A DNA stretch of 64,000 nt from Pseudomonas fortuita (lineage in GTDB: Bacteria > Pseudomonadota > Gammaproteobacteria > Pseudomonadales > Pseudomonadaceae): positions 4,567,501 to 4,631,500 of the forward strand of contig NZ_CP114035.2 of NCBI RefSeq assembly GCF_026898135.2, given 5' to 3'. The position numbers were made by a program, and so were the translations under genes. The notes beneath the pieces are model-generated. The model searched no databases, was not told the DNA's origin, and worked only from the letters and a program-made list of their open reading frames with translations. Positions 28,608-38,895 of the stretch are shown here, in pieces. Position 1 is the stretch's first letter, and every line of letters begins with the position of its first letter.

Positions 28608-29018
28608 TCATTCTCCCCGCAGGGCCGATACCAGCCCTTTGAATTTGCTGTTGAGCAAGGTGAAGCTGGCCTGGAAGCCAATGGCGTTTTCGGTGTAGTT
28701 CGATTGCTCGATCTGCGCGTCCACGGTGTTCTGGTCGATCGACGGCTGCAGCGGCGTGCGGTACTTGAGGGTATCGTCGGCTGCGATGGCGAGGCCTTCG
28801 GCTTCGATGTGGCGGCTATTGGTGCGGTCCATGGCGAAACGGCCGCTTTGCTGCTTGTCGCTTTCGGCGGCCAGCACAGAGGCGAAGTCCATGTCACGCG
28901 CCTTGTAGTTGGGCGTGTCGGCGTTGGCGATGTTGTTGGCCAGCACTTCGGCGCGCTGGGCGCGGAAGCCCAGAGCCTTTTCGTGAATACCAAGCGCCTT
29001 GTCGAAGCTGATGCTCAT
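28608..29018 (-). CDS. flgB: Proximal rod protein FlgB
   Basis: 136 residues, first gene of flgBCDE. SISFDKALGIHEKALGFRAQ with VLANNIANADTPNYKARDMD is the FlgB N terminus, and IGFQASFTLLNSKFKGL the C terminus. The ATG at 29018 matches the family start; the upstream open frame crosses the promoter and is not coding. A near-perfect sigma-54 promoter lies 50-65 bases upstream. Confidence 0.96.
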   Translation of the reverse strand: MSISFDKALGIHEKALGFRAQRAEVLANNIANADTPNYKARDMDFASVLAAESDKQQSGRFAMDRTNSRHIEAEGLAIAADDTLKYRTPLQPSIDQNTVDAQIEQSNYTENAIGFQASFTLLNSKFKGLVSALRGE

Positions 29019-29066
29019 GTCGGGGAAACCTTCGGAGGTTGACCGGAATATCGTTGAGCAAGGTAT

Positions 29067-29083
29067 AGCAAGGGCTGTGCCAA
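29067..29083 (-). promoter_or_regulatory. Sigma-54 promoter of flgBCDE
   Basis: The minus strand reads TTGGCAC-AGCCC-TTGCT, a full match to the sigma-54 consensus. It lies 49-65 bases before the flgB ATG. Expected activators are the flagellar regulators FleQ or FleR. Confidence 0.92.
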
Positions 29084-29235
29084 CCCATGCAAAGCCCGCA
29101 AATACGGGGCTACGAGGCGCAGTGCTGTCAGGGTGATGCCAGAAAAGCGGCAAAGGCCTTCCGCCCACGGCGGCGAAAGCGGCAATTGCCGGGCGGCAAA
29201 TGCGGCAAATCAAAAAATTGACGTCAGGGATTTTC

Positions 29236-29344
29236 CTGTGCCGGCCCCTTCGCGGGTAAACCCGCTCCCACAAGGACCCGTGCAAGGCCTGAGGGCGGCA
29301 CCGAACCTGTGGGAGCGGGTTTACCCGCGAAGAGGCCGGCACAT
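29236..29344. repeat. REP doublet between cheR and flgB
   Basis: TGTGCCGGCCCCTTCGCGGG ... and its reverse complement ending CGAAGAGGCCGGCACA form an inverted pair. Each arm contains the CGGGTAAACCCG palindrome of P. putida REP elements. The 367-base gap holds only this, the cheR terminator and the flgB promoter. Confidence 0.88.
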
Positions 29345-29348
29345 ACAG

Positions 29349-29380
29349 CAAAAAGGCCGGCAGCTTTCGCTGCCAGCCTT
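29349..29380 (-). terminator. Intrinsic terminator of cheR
   Basis: Minus strand: GGCTGGCAGC-GAAA-GCTGCCGGCC followed by TTTTT. The stem has one wobble pair and starts just 6 bases after the cheR stop. Confidence 0.88.
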
Positions 29381-29385
29381 CTTGA

Positions 29386-30213
29386 TTACTTGGCCTGGTA
29401 GATGATCCCCGGGCTGCACTGGACCATCTGGTAATGCTCCGGCAACCCGTTCAGCGCTTCCGAAGCACCAAGGAACAGGTAGCCCCCCGGCTTCAAGGTG
29501 CTGTGAATGCGCAGCAGGATGTCCCGTTTCACCTGCGCCGAGAAGTAGATCAGCACGTTGCGGCAGAACACGATGTCGAACTTGCCCAGGGCGGCATAGC
29601 TGTCGAGCAGGTTGAACGAGCGGAACTCGACGCGGCTGCGAATCGCCGGCTTGACCGCCCAGCGCCCCGGCCCCTTGGGGTCGAAGTAGCGCTGCAGGCG
29701 CTCCTGGGACAAGCCGCGGGCGATGGCCAGGCTGTCATACTCACCGGTCTTGCAGTTGGTCAGCATGGTGCCGGACAGGTCGGTGGCAACGATCTGCGCG
29801 CCCATCTTCAATTGGCCAAGGTTGCTGCGCTCGAACTCGTCGATGGCCATCGAAATGGAATACGGCTCCTGGCCCGACGAACAGGCCGCCGACCACATGC
29901 GCAGGCGCTGGCCGGGGTTGTTGCGGATGAACTCGGGAATCACCTTGTTCTTCAGCACTTCGAACGGGTAGGTATCGCGAAACCACAGGGTTTCGTTGGT
30001 GGTCATCGCATCCACCACCTGCTCACGCAAACCACCGCGCGGCTGGGCCTGGATGCGTTGCACCAGTTCGCCCAGGCTCTTGATGCCCTGTTGCTCCATC
30101 AGCTTGTTGAGACGGCTGGAAACCAGGTACTGCTTATTCTCGCCCAGCAGGATGCCACAGGCTTTCTCCAGGAATACCCGGAACTGTTCGAAATCCAAAT
30201 TACCCGTAGACAC
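29386..30213 (-). CDS. cheR: Chemotaxis protein methyltransferase CheR
   Basis: 275 residues starting at GTG (30213). The N-terminal helical CheR_N domain is followed by the SAM-binding domain with TTNETLWFRD, MWSAACSSGQEPYS (motif I region), IVATDLS and DIVFCRNVLIYF. It methylates glutamates on chemoreceptors, using S-adenosylmethionine. No pentapeptide-binding TPR region is present. It follows cheV on the same strand by 51 bases, the usual Pseudomonas pair next to flgB. Confidence 0.96.
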   Translation of the reverse strand: MSTGNLDFEQFRVFLEKACGILLGENKQYLVSSRLNKLMEQQGIKSLGELVQRIQAQPRGGLREQVVDAMTTNETLWFRDTYPFEVLKNKVIPEFIRNNPGQRLRMWSAACSSGQEPYSISMAIDEFERSNLGQLKMGAQIVATDLSGTMLTNCKTGEYDSLAIARGLSQERLQRYFDPKGPGRWAVKPAIRSRVEFRSFNLLDSYAALGKFDIVFCRNVLIYFSAQVKRDILLRIHSTLKPGGYLFLGASEALNGLPEHYQMVQCSPGIIYQAK

Positions 30214-30264
30214 TCTTGCCGCCTCTTTTCAATCACTGGTGCCGGGGGCGTGCCCCCGGCTGCT

Positions 30265-31194
30265 TCAATGCGCTGCCTTGATCCGGTCGACCACCCGCTG
30301 GGCCAGGTCGTCCGGCTTGAACTTGGCCAGGAAGTCATCGGCACCGACCTTCTTGACCATTGCCTGGTTGAACACCCCGGAAAGCGAAGTATGCAGGCAG
30401 ATGTGCAATTTTTGCATGCGCGGGTCGCTGCGGATCTCCGCCGTTAGCGTATAGCCGTCCATTTCCGGCATTTCAATGTCCGAGATCATCATCAGGAACT
30501 CTTCTTCCGGCTTTTTGCCCTCCTCCACCAGCTGGCGCAGGTAGTTCAGGGCCTGACGGCCATCATTGAGCGCCACCACCTCCACCCCCACGGTCTGCAG
30601 GCAGCGGCTGACCTGCTTGCGTGCCACCGACGAATCGTCCACGGTCAGCACCCGCATCAGCACGGCCTTGTCCTGCGTCTCGGCATCGATCACCCCGGCC
30701 GAGACCGACTCGGACGACGGCGACACTTCGGCCAGCACCTTCTCCACATCGATGATCTCGACCATGCGGTTGTCCACCCGGGTGACCGCCGTCAGGTAGT
30801 GGTCACGGCCGGTGCCCTTGGGTGGCGGATGGATCTCTTCCCAGTTCATGTTGACGATGCGCTCCACCGAGTGCACCAGAAAGCCCTGGGTCTTGGTGTT
30901 GTACTCGGTGATGATCACGAAGCTGTTGCGCGTCTCTTCCTGCAGCGGCCGCAACCCGGTGGCCATCGACAAGTCGAGGATCGGGATGGTCGCCCCGCGA
31001 ATGTTGGCAACGCCACGCACCACCGGGTGCGCCTTGGGCAGCAGGGTCAGCGCAGGGCATTGCAGCACTTCCCTGACCTTGAACACGTTGATGCCGTAAA
31101 GCTGTTCGCCGTTGAGGCGGAACAGCAGCAATTCCAGGCGATTCTGCCCCACCAGCTGCGTGCGCTGGTTGACCGAATCCATAACACCCGCCAT
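30265..31194 (-). CDS. cheV: Chemotaxis coupling protein CheV
   Basis: 309 residues in two domains. Residues about 10-160 are CheW-like (LLFRLNGEQLYGINVFKVRE, VRGVANIRGATIPILDLS); residues about 180-305 are a receiver domain with VDDSSVARKQ and MISDIEMPEMDG, which carries the phosphorylatable aspartate. Start ATG 31194 has AAGGAG 6 bases upstream. CheV couples receptors to CheA and can be phosphorylated for adaptation. It is divergent from flgA across 76 bases. Confidence 0.96.
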   Translation of the reverse strand: MAGVMDSVNQRTQLVGQNRLELLLFRLNGEQLYGINVFKVREVLQCPALTLLPKAHPVVRGVANIRGATIPILDLSMATGLRPLQEETRNSFVIITEYNTKTQGFLVHSVERIVNMNWEEIHPPPKGTGRDHYLTAVTRVDNRMVEIIDVEKVLAEVSPSSESVSAGVIDAETQDKAVLMRVLTVDDSSVARKQVSRCLQTVGVEVVALNDGRQALNYLRQLVEEGKKPEEEFLMMISDIEMPEMDGYTLTAEIRSDPRMQKLHICLHTSLSGVFNQAMVKKVGADDFLAKFKPDDLAQRVVDRIKAAH

Positions 31195-31238
31195 GCCAGA
31201 CTCCTTATCTTTCAGCCTTTCGTTGCAACTCAGGTTAC

Positions 31239-31265
31239 GAGTCGGCACGGGCTTTGCTTTTTTGA
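31239..31265 (-). promoter_or_regulatory. Candidate sigma-28 promoter for cheV-cheR
   Basis: Minus strand TCAA (31265-31262), 15 bases, GCCGACTC (31246-31239); five of eight -10 bases match GCCGATAA. It overlaps the sigma-54-like flgA promoter on the other strand. Confidence 0.5.
31242..31258 (+). promoter_or_regulatory. Candidate sigma-54 promoter for flgA
   Basis: TCGGCAC-GGGCT-TTGCT matches the sigma-54 consensus with one mismatch and correct GG/GC spacing. The predicted start of transcription, about 31269, is only about 2 bases before the ATG chosen for flgA. Confidence 0.55.
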
Positions 31266-31270
31266 GCGTC

Positions 31271-32023
31271 ATGCATACGAAAACGACATTTTTCCGACGA
31301 TTGACGCGCCTGCTGACGGGCTCGCTGGCCACGTTGTGCCTGCTGGTGCCCGGCGTTCGCACGGTAGCGGACGCGCTCACCTTGCCTGAACAGCTTATCG
31401 GTGTCACCCAAGGGTTTCTTGAATTCACCGTCGAAGATTACCTGGCTACCACCCAGACCCCCGGCCGCTATGAAATCCAGGTCAACCCGCTGGACCCACG
31501 CCTGCGCATGCCGTTGTGCAGCCAGCAGCTGGACGCCTCGCTGGAAAGCCCTTCCCTGCCACTTGGCCGGGTAACGGTACGGGTGCGCTGCGACAGTGCG
31601 GCCCCGTGGACGGTGTTTGTCCCGGCCACGGTACGGCTGTTCCGCGACGTGGTGGTGGTCACCCGCCCGCTCAAGCGCGACAACACAGTGGGCGAAGGCG
31701 ACGTGGCCCTGCGCGAGCGCGATGTCGGCACCCTTGGCCAGGGTTTTCTGACCGAACTGGACCAGGCGGTGGGCATGAAGATGCTGCGCCCCACGGTGAT
31801 CGACCAGGTACTTACCCCGCAACATCTGGAGCAGGCCGAGGTGGTGCGCAAGGGCGACCAGGTGGTGATCATCGCCCGCAGCGGCAGCCTGAGCGTGCGC
31901 ATGCCGGGCGAGGCCCTTAGCAAAGGCGGCCTGAGCGAACAGATACGGGTACGCAACCTGAATTCCAAACGGGTGGTCAAGGCCAGGGTGACGGGCCCGG
32001 GCCAGGTCGAGGTGAGCATGTAG
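31271..32023 (+). CDS. flgA: P-ring assembly chaperone FlgA
   Basis: 250 residues. The N terminus is a signal peptide (RRLTRLLTGSLATLCLLVPG, cleaved near VADA). The periplasmic part includes TRPLKRDNTVGEGDVALRER (SAF-type domain) and the FlgA C terminus GEALSKGGLSEQIRVRNLNS followed by KRVVKARV. FlgA is a periplasmic chaperone for FlgI. I used the ATG at 31271; a TTG at 31301 would also leave a workable signal peptide and would allow a normal leader from the sigma-54-like site. Confidence 0.93.
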   Translation: MHTKTTFFRRLTRLLTGSLATLCLLVPGVRTVADALTLPEQLIGVTQGFLEFTVEDYLATTQTPGRYEIQVNPLDPRLRMPLCSQQLDASLESPSLPLGRVTVRVRCDSAAPWTVFVPATVRLFRDVVVVTRPLKRDNTVGEGDVALRERDVGTLGQGFLTELDQAVGMKMLRPTVIDQVLTPQHLEQAEVVRKGDQVVIIARSGSLSVRMPGEALSKGGLSEQIRVRNLNSKRVVKARVTGPGQVEVSM

Positions 32024-32122
32024 CCCGCCACAGATTGCGCTGGCAGGGAGGAACCGCTTTTCCTAAACTGTGTCAGAGAACGGGTTGGCGAGCTTGCTGA
32101 CAGGCGGCCAAGCATTTGTGCC

Positions 32123-32149
32123 TAAAGTTTCTTTCGGGCTGGCCGAAAA
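32123..32149 (+). promoter_or_regulatory. Sigma-28 (FliA) promoter of flgM
   Basis: TAAA (32123-32126), exactly 15 bases, GCCGAAAA (32142-32149). The -35 is perfect and the -10 has one mismatch to GCCGATAA. The flgM ATG is 36 bases downstream. Confidence 0.9.
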
Positions 32150-32185
32150 CAAGGCAAGCGTCCAAATACCCAGAGGTTCCTGATC

Positions 32186-32500
32186 ATGGTCATCGACTTC
32201 AGTCGTTTGAATAACTCTCCGTCCGTCACGGGCGGCGTGCGCGGCAACACCGCGGCGGGCAATGCCGAAAAACCGGCAGCCAGCCAGGAAGCGGTGAAAG
32301 ACACCAGCGCCAGCGGAGAAGCGGTACACCTCAGCCAAGAGGCACAGCAGTTGCAAAAGATCAGCGACAAGCTGCGCGACGAGCCGGTTGTCAACAGTGC
32401 CCGTGTGGCCCAGTTGAAACAGGCGATCGCCGACGGCAGCTACCAGGTCGATGCCGGCCGGGTCGCCAGCAAACTGCTCGATTTCGAAGCCCAGCGCTGA
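32186..32500 (+). CDS. flgM: Anti-sigma-28 factor FlgM
   Basis: 104 residues. [16 protein letters not shown] is the Pseudomonas FlgM start; the C-terminal half [20 protein letters not shown] and [17 protein letters not shown] is the FliA-binding region. FlgM holds FliA inactive until the hook is complete, then leaves through the export apparatus. Its own FliA promoter gives negative feedback. flgN follows by 49 bases. Confidence 0.95.
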   Translation: MVIDFSRLNNSPSVTGGVRGNTAAGNAEKPAASQEAVKDTSASGEAVHLSQEAQQLQKISDKLRDEPVVNSARVAQLKQAIADGSYQVDAGRVASKLLDFEAQR

Positions 32501-32549
32501 CCCTTCGGCGCGCTGACTTCACGGACGCTAGAAAAGCCAAGAGTTAGCC

Positions 32550-33017
32550 ATGCACGACACCACCTTGCTGCAACTGATCGAAGATGACATTGCCCCGATG
32601 CAGGAACTGCTCGACCTTCTGAATAAAGAAGCGATCGCCCTGCATGGCCGCGACATGCCGCTGCTGGAACAGATCCTGGCGCGCAAGCAGTCGCTGATCA
32701 TCTTGCTCGAGCAGCATGGCCAGCGCCGCAGCCAGTTGCTCGGCAGCCTGGGCCTGAGTGCCGATCGCACTGGCGTGCAGGCGGTAGCCGCACAATCGCC
32801 CCATGGCGACGCGATGCTGCAGCGGCTCGACATGCTGTCGAAACTGATGGACGACTGCCAGCAGGTCAACCAGACCAACGGCCGGATCATCCAGGTACAG
32901 CAACACGTCACCAACAACCAGATCAGAATCCTCATGGGCGGCGACTCACCGTCGCTCTACGATAGCCGAGGCAGCACCTCGCCGCTGGCCAAGCCACGGG
33001 CCCTCAGCCAAGTGTGA
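32550..33017 (+). CDS. flgN: Flagellar chaperone FlgN
   Basis: 155 residues, almost wholly helical: LLQLIEDDIAPMQELLDLLN, EQILARKQSLIILLEQH and NQTNGRIIQVQQHVTNNQIR, followed by LMGG...SPSLYDSRG, the conserved FlgN end. It escorts FlgK and FlgL to the export gate. It sits with flgM as in most Pseudomonas genomes and is probably cotranscribed with it. Confidence 0.94.
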   Translation: MHDTTLLQLIEDDIAPMQELLDLLNKEAIALHGRDMPLLEQILARKQSLIILLEQHGQRRSQLLGSLGLSADRTGVQAVAAQSPHGDAMLQRLDMLSKLMDDCQQVNQTNGRIIQVQQHVTNNQIRILMGGDSPSLYDSRGSTSPLAKPRALSQV

Positions 33018-33096
33018 TTTTTCTATCAAGGCACGGAACATACTGGCAAAATGCCGTTACTTGCGTGTGTCGCTTTTGCCTGGAGAACGATAAGCC

Positions 33097-33840
33097 GTGT
33101 TCAATGAAACCGAAGCCCCGCAACCGCCAAAGGTGCTGAACACCCCCTTGGAGATTGCGGCCAACTTGCGGCAGCTGCAGGAAAGCCACGACCCCCTGAT
33201 CATCACCTTCCATGACCGCAGCCAGCGCTTCCAGAGCTATGTGGTGCACGTGGACCGTGAAAGCAACACCCTGGCACTGGACGAGATGATCCCGCGCGAC
33301 GGTGAAAAATTCATCGAAAACGGCGAGCACTTCCGCGTTGAGGGCTTTCACGATGGCGTACGCATCGCCTGGGAATGCGACCACGCGCTGAAGATCACCG
33401 AAGTCAACGGCCACCGCTGCTACAGCGGTGCCATGCCGCAGGAGATGACCTACCACCAGCGCCGCAACGCCTTCCGCGCCGCGCTGAAGCTGTCGCAACT
33501 GGTCGACATCATTCTCGATGGCACCCACCTGAAGGGTAAGGGCGCCCTGCGTGGCAAGCTGCTGGACATCTCGGCCACCGGGTGCAAACTGCGCTTTGAA
33601 GGCAATGTCGAAGATCGCCTGCAGCTGGGCCAGGTGTACGAACGTTTCAAGGCGGGTAACCCGCTGGGCCTGGTGGACACCATGGTCGAACTGCGGCACC
33701 TGCACTATGAAGAGCGCATTAATACCACCTTTGCCGGCGTGCGCTTCCACAACCTGAGCGGGCAGGCACAGCGCAAGATCGAGAGCTTTGTGTATCAGCT
33801 GCAGCGTGAGGCGCGGCGGTTTGACAAAGACGACTATTGA
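33097..33840 (+). CDS. ycgR: Flagellar brake protein YcgR (PilZ, c-di-GMP receptor)
   Basis: 247 residues starting at GTG (33097). The N-terminal YcgR domain covers about residues 15-115. The PilZ domain has YHQRRNAFR (RxxxR type motif near residue 120) and [12 protein letters not shown] (DxSxxG near 155), the c-di-GMP-binding signature. When c-di-GMP is bound such proteins contact the flagellar motor and slow it. It follows flgN by 79 bases on the same strand and ends at a strong bidirectional terminator. Confidence 0.93.
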   Translation: MFNETEAPQPPKVLNTPLEIAANLRQLQESHDPLIITFHDRSQRFQSYVVHVDRESNTLALDEMIPRDGEKFIENGEHFRVEGFHDGVRIAWECDHALKITEVNGHRCYSGAMPQEMTYHQRRNAFRAALKLSQLVDIILDGTHLKGKGALRGKLLDISATGCKLRFEGNVEDRLQLGQVYERFKAGNPLGLVDTMVELRHLHYEERINTTFAGVRFHNLSGQAQRKIESFVYQLQREARRFDKDDY

Positions 33841-33855
33841 TCGTCGCCTGAATGC

Positions 33856-33885
33856 GAAAACGCCACCTGCTGAGGTGGCGTTTTC
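33856..33885. terminator. Bidirectional terminator between ycgR and the MFS gene
   Basis: A perfect 13-bp stem (GAAAACGCCACCT / AGGTGGCGTTTTC) with a 4-base loop, flanked by A on one side and T on the other, so it works for either strand. Confidence 0.92.
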
Positions 33886-33900
33886 ATTTGCGTTCTTCCT

Positions 33901-33937
33901 GCCGCGGCCTCTTCGCGGGGCAAGCCCGCTCCCACAG
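33901..33937. repeat. Single REP element
   Basis: GCGGCCTCTTCGCGGGGCAAGCCCGCTCCCACAG-type unit, one copy, between ycgR and the MFS gene, with the usual CGGGGCAAGCCCG palindrome. Confidence 0.75.
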
Positions 33938-33992
33938 TGGTGGCGTCAAACCTGAGGCTATACAGTACCTGTGCGAAGAGGCCAGTGCAGGC

Positions 33993-35333
33993 TTATACCG
34001 ACTTGCTGACCTCCTCCGGTTCAGCAGCCTGTTGCTCAGCACCTTTATCTTCTTCCTCGGTATCCTCAGCCGCCACCGGCGCCTGCATCACGTCCTGCAC
34101 GGTCTGCTCATCCACCCGAGGGTCCAGCGCCGCCGACAAGGGCGAACCGGCTGCCGGCATCGCCACGTGGCCCAGCGGCGCATCCTGCACCTGGTGCAGC
34201 CCGGTAACCGCCTTCGGCCGAATGCGCCACACCAGCACCAAGGCGAAAAATACAAAGAACGCATACAGCATCTGCGCGCCCAGCATTTTCATCAGAACGC
34301 CCGCCGCCAATGGCCCGATACACGCGCCTACGCCGTAGGTGACCAGCAACATGGCCGTCAGCGACACCCGCCGCTCGCTTTCCACGTGGTCGTTGGAAAA
34401 CGCCACCGCCAGCGGGTACAGGCAGAACTGCAGCAACGAAATCAGGAAGCCGAACCCGAACAGCAACTCCAGCGGCACACTGGGCAGTATCGCCAATGGC
34501 GCAGCGGCCAGCGCCAGGCCTATTGCCACGCTGCGGATCAGCACCGCCCGGTCGTAACGGTCAGACAACCAGCCCAGCGGCCACTGCACCAGCAGGCCGG
34601 CAAAAATGCAGCTACCCATGAACAGACCGATCTGCTCGGTCGTCATCCCTTGGCTTGAGGCATACAAAGGCGCCAGGCCGTAGAACGAGCCAACGATCAA
34701 CCCCGAGCCCAATACCGTACTGAGCGACTGCGGCACGCGCTTGATGAAGAACTTCGGCTCCATCGGTGCCGGGCGCAAGGGTGCCGGGTGAATACGCCGG
34801 GTCATTGCCACCGGCACCAGGCACAGGGCAAAGCACATCGCCACCAGCATCAGCAGCTCCGGGCCAAGCTCAGGGTGCACCACCAGAATCAGCTGGCCGA
34901 GCACCAGCCCCAGGTACGAGGCGATCATGTAGCCGCTGAACACCGCGCCGCGGTGCTTCACATCGGCCTGCTCGTTGAGCCAGCTTTCAATGACCATGTA
35001 CTGGCACATCATCCCCAGGCCGACGATCATCCGCAGCCCGACCCAGGCCGGTAGCCAACTGGTCATGCCATGGCCAAGTACCGCCGCGCCAACGATACCG
35101 GCGCAGGTGGCGTAAGCGCGAATGTGCCCTACCCGGCCAATCAGCCGGTGGCCGACCTTGCCGCCGACGGCCAGGCCAAAGTAGTTGGCCGCCATCAACG
35201 CACCCACCCACAGGCTGTCGACATGGTCGGCCGCCAGGCGCAGGGCCAGGTAGGTACTGAGCAGGCCAGAACCGATCAACATCATCAGCGCGGCGAAATA
35301 CAACGACTGAAACGGCTTCCATACATTTCGCAT
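33993..35333 (-). CDS. MFS transporter (YcaD-like)
   Basis: 446 residues with about 12 predicted membrane segments, from FAALMMLIGSGLLSTYLALR to FFVFFALVLVW. GGKVGHRLIGRVGHIR and QWPLGWLSDRYDRA are the two MFS loop 2-3 and 8-9 motifs. The last 60 residues form an acidic cytoplasmic tail rich in E, A and Q. The substrate is unknown. It stands alone between ycgR and the ligase gene, convergent with ycgR, and is conserved at this place in P. putida. Confidence 0.88.
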   Translation of the reverse strand: MRNVWKPFQSLYFAALMMLIGSGLLSTYLALRLAADHVDSLWVGALMAANYFGLAVGGKVGHRLIGRVGHIRAYATCAGIVGAAVLGHGMTSWLPAWVGLRMIVGLGMMCQYMVIESWLNEQADVKHRGAVFSGYMIASYLGLVLGQLILVVHPELGPELLMLVAMCFALCLVPVAMTRRIHPAPLRPAPMEPKFFIKRVPQSLSTVLGSGLIVGSFYGLAPLYASSQGMTTEQIGLFMGSCIFAGLLVQWPLGWLSDRYDRAVLIRSVAIGLALAAAPLAILPSVPLELLFGFGFLISLLQFCLYPLAVAFSNDHVESERRVSLTAMLLVTYGVGACIGPLAAGVLMKMLGAQMLYAFFVFFALVLVWRIRPKAVTGLHQVQDAPLGHVAMPAAGSPLSAALDPRVDEQTVQDVMQAPVAAEDTEEEDKGAEQQAAEPEEVSKSV

Positions 35334-35461
35334 ACGTACCGAGAAGCTCCCTGATCAGGTGACGGTTGGGTGCTAGAAGCATACGGGCAAAAATTGTGTC
35401 GCGCAGGCCCCGGCAGCGAAATAGCGCTGCCAGGGCGTGTCCGGTGCAGGTGATGTCGCGA

Positions 35462-36784
35462 TCAGGCCTGCGCCGCCAGCACCCGGCGCTCCCACGGGGT
35501 GATCTCGTCGAAGAAATCAGTCAGCTCCAGGGTTTTGCTGGCGATGTAGCCTTCGATGAACTCGCTGCCGAACAGTTCCCGTGCCAGCGCGCTGCGCTTG
35601 AGCCGTTCGAGGGCGGCATGCAGGGTACATGGCAGGCTCAGGTGCTCGGGCACTTCGAACTCGCCCTGGATGGCCGGCGATGGCTGCAGGCGCTGCACGA
35701 TGCCGTGCAACCCGGCGGCCAGGCTGGCGGCGATGGCCAGATAGGGGTTGGCGTCGGCGCCGGGCAGGCGGTTTTCGACCCGCCGCGCTGCCGGTGCACT
35801 GGCCGGAATGCGCAGGCCGGCGGCACGGTTGTCCTCGGACCAGCAGGCATTGTTTGGCGAGGCATAGGGGTGGCACAGGCGCTGATAGGAATTGACGTTG
35901 GGCGCGAACAGCGCGGTGAAGTCGGCCATGCACGCCTGCAGGCCACCGATGAAATGGTGGAAGGTGTCGGTCGGCCGGCCTTGCTCGTCATTAAACACGT
36001 TACGCCCGCTGCCGGTTTCGACCAGGCTCTGGTGAATGTGCATGGAACTGCCAGGCGTGCGCGCCAACGGCTTGGCCATGCACACCACGGTCAGCCCATG
36101 CTTGAGCGCCACTTCCTTGAGCAGGTGCTTGAACAGGAAGGTCTGGTCAGCCAGCACCAGCGGGTCGCCGTGCAACAGGTTGATCTCGAACTGGCTGACG
36201 CCCATTTCGTGCATGAACGTGTCGCGCGGCAGGCCGAGCGCAGCCATGCAGTGGTACACCTCTTTGAAGAACGGTCGCAGGCCGTTGTTGGAGCTGACAC
36301 TGAACGCCGAATGGCCTAGCTCGCGGCGGCCATCGCTGCCAACGGGAGGCTGGAACGGCTGCTGCGGGTCGCTGTTGGGGGCAAACACGAAGAATTCGAG
36401 CTCGGTCGCCACCACAGGCGCCAACCCCAGCGCGGCATAGCGGGCGATCACCGCCTTGAGCTGGCCCCGGGTGGACAGTGCCGAGGGCCGGCCATCCAGT
36501 TCATTGGCATCGCAGATGGCCAGGGCGCGGCCGTCGCTGCTCCAGGGCAGGCGGTGCACCTGGCTGGGTTCGGCCACCAGCGCCAGGTCACCGTCGTCGC
36601 TGCCGTAGAATTTCGCCGGTGGGTAACCGCCCATGATGCATTGCAGCAACACTCCCCGGGCCATCTGCAGGCGGCGGCCCTCCAAAAAGCCTTCGGCAGT
36701 CATCACCTTGCCGCGCGGGACGCCGTTGAGGTCGGGGGTGACGCATTCGATTTCATCGATGCCGTGAAGCTGAGCAGTGCTCAT
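35462..36784 (-). CDS. Glutamine synthetase family ligase (gamma-glutamyl-amine ligase type)
   Basis: 440 residues. The N-terminal beta-grasp includes DLNGVPRGKVMTAEGF; the catalytic domain has TELEFFVFAP, FEINLLHGDPLVLADQ and the phosphate/glutamate region GSSMHIHQSL and RVENRLPGADANPYLA. The protein is shorter than housekeeping GlnA and lacks its adenylylation-loop signature, so it is probably a GlnA-like or PuuA-like enzyme joining glutamate to an amine, for polyamine or amine catabolism. Start ATG 36784 has AAGGAC 7 bases upstream. Family is certain; substrate is not. Confidence 0.9.
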   Translation of the reverse strand: MSTAQLHGIDEIECVTPDLNGVPRGKVMTAEGFLEGRRLQMARGVLLQCIMGGYPPAKFYGSDDGDLALVAEPSQVHRLPWSSDGRALAICDANELDGRPSALSTRGQLKAVIARYAALGLAPVVATELEFFVFAPNSDPQQPFQPPVGSDGRRELGHSAFSVSSNNGLRPFFKEVYHCMAALGLPRDTFMHEMGVSQFEINLLHGDPLVLADQTFLFKHLLKEVALKHGLTVVCMAKPLARTPGSSMHIHQSLVETGSGRNVFNDEQGRPTDTFHHFIGGLQACMADFTALFAPNVNSYQRLCHPYASPNNACWSEDNRAAGLRIPASAPAARRVENRLPGADANPYLAIAASLAAGLHGIVQRLQPSPAIQGEFEVPEHLSLPCTLHAALERLKRSALARELFGSEFIEGYIASKTLELTDFFDEITPWERRVLAAQA

Positions 36785-36872
36785 GACGCTTGTCCTTGTT
36801 GTTGTACGCTGACAACAACATAGGCTGGGGGTGTTTAAAATATCAAGCACCCGCTTTCAACACCGCGTGCTC

Positions 36873-36965
36873 CCCTTCGCGGGCATGCCCGCTCCCACAG
36901 GTACGGCGCCGCCCTTGAAGTTAGCGAGATCCGTGTGGGAGCGGGCGCGCCCGCGAAGAGGCCAG
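36873..36965. repeat. REP doublet between the ligase gene and bkdR
   Basis: CTTCGCGGGCATGCCCGCTC and, 35-40 bases further, its reverse complement GAGCGGGCGCGCCCGCGAAG. Confidence 0.85.
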
Positions 36966-36977
36966 CACTGGCAACCT

Positions 36978-37463
36978 CTATTCCCGCAAGGTCATGCCGT
37001 TGGCCGGCAGCGGCAAAGCCGTCTTGTACCGCACCTGCTTCAAGGCAAAACTCGACCGGATATTCGCCACCCCCGGCAACCGCGTCAGGTAGTCAAGAAA
37101 CCGCTCCAGCGCCTGAATGCTCGGCAGCAGTACCCGCAGCAGGTAATCCGGGTCCCCGGTCATCAAGTAGCACTCCATCACCTCGGGCCGTTCGGCAATT
37201 TCCTCCTCGAAGCGGTGCAACGACTGCTCCACCTGCTTTTCCAGGCTGACATGGATGAACACGTTTACATCCAGCCCCAGCGCTTCGGGTGACAGCAACG
37301 TCACCTGTTGGCGGATTACCCCAAGTTCCTCCATGGCCCGCACGCGGTTGAAACAGGGCGTGGGCGACAGGTTGACCGAGCGGGCCAGCTCGGCGTTGGT
37401 AATGCGGGCGTTTTCCTGCAGGCTGTTGAGAATGCCGATATCGGTACGATCGAGTTTGCGCAT
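36978..37463 (-). CDS. bkdR: Lrp-family activator BkdR
   Basis: 161 residues. The N-terminal AsnC/Lrp helix-turn-helix includes [20 protein letters not shown] and [16 protein letters not shown]; the C-terminal RAM domain has [15 protein letters not shown]. It is transcribed away from bkdA1 across 198 bases and is the known branched-chain amino acid-responsive activator of the bkd operon in P. putida. It is expected to bind this intergenic region. Confidence 0.95.
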
Positions 37464-37565
37464 GAGACAAAATCACCGGTTTTTTGTGTTTATGCGGAAT
37501 GTTTATCTGCACCGCTCGGCAAAGGCAATCAACTTGAGAGAAAAATTCTCCTGCCGGACCACTAA

Positions 37566-38894
<1,329 letters not shown>

Positions 38895-38895
38895 G

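Noticed and set aside
33025..33060. FliA-type promoter before ycgR
   Set aside because: TCAA with 15-base spacing leads to a -10 with only 4 of 8 matches; the GCCGTTAC nearby lacks a -35.
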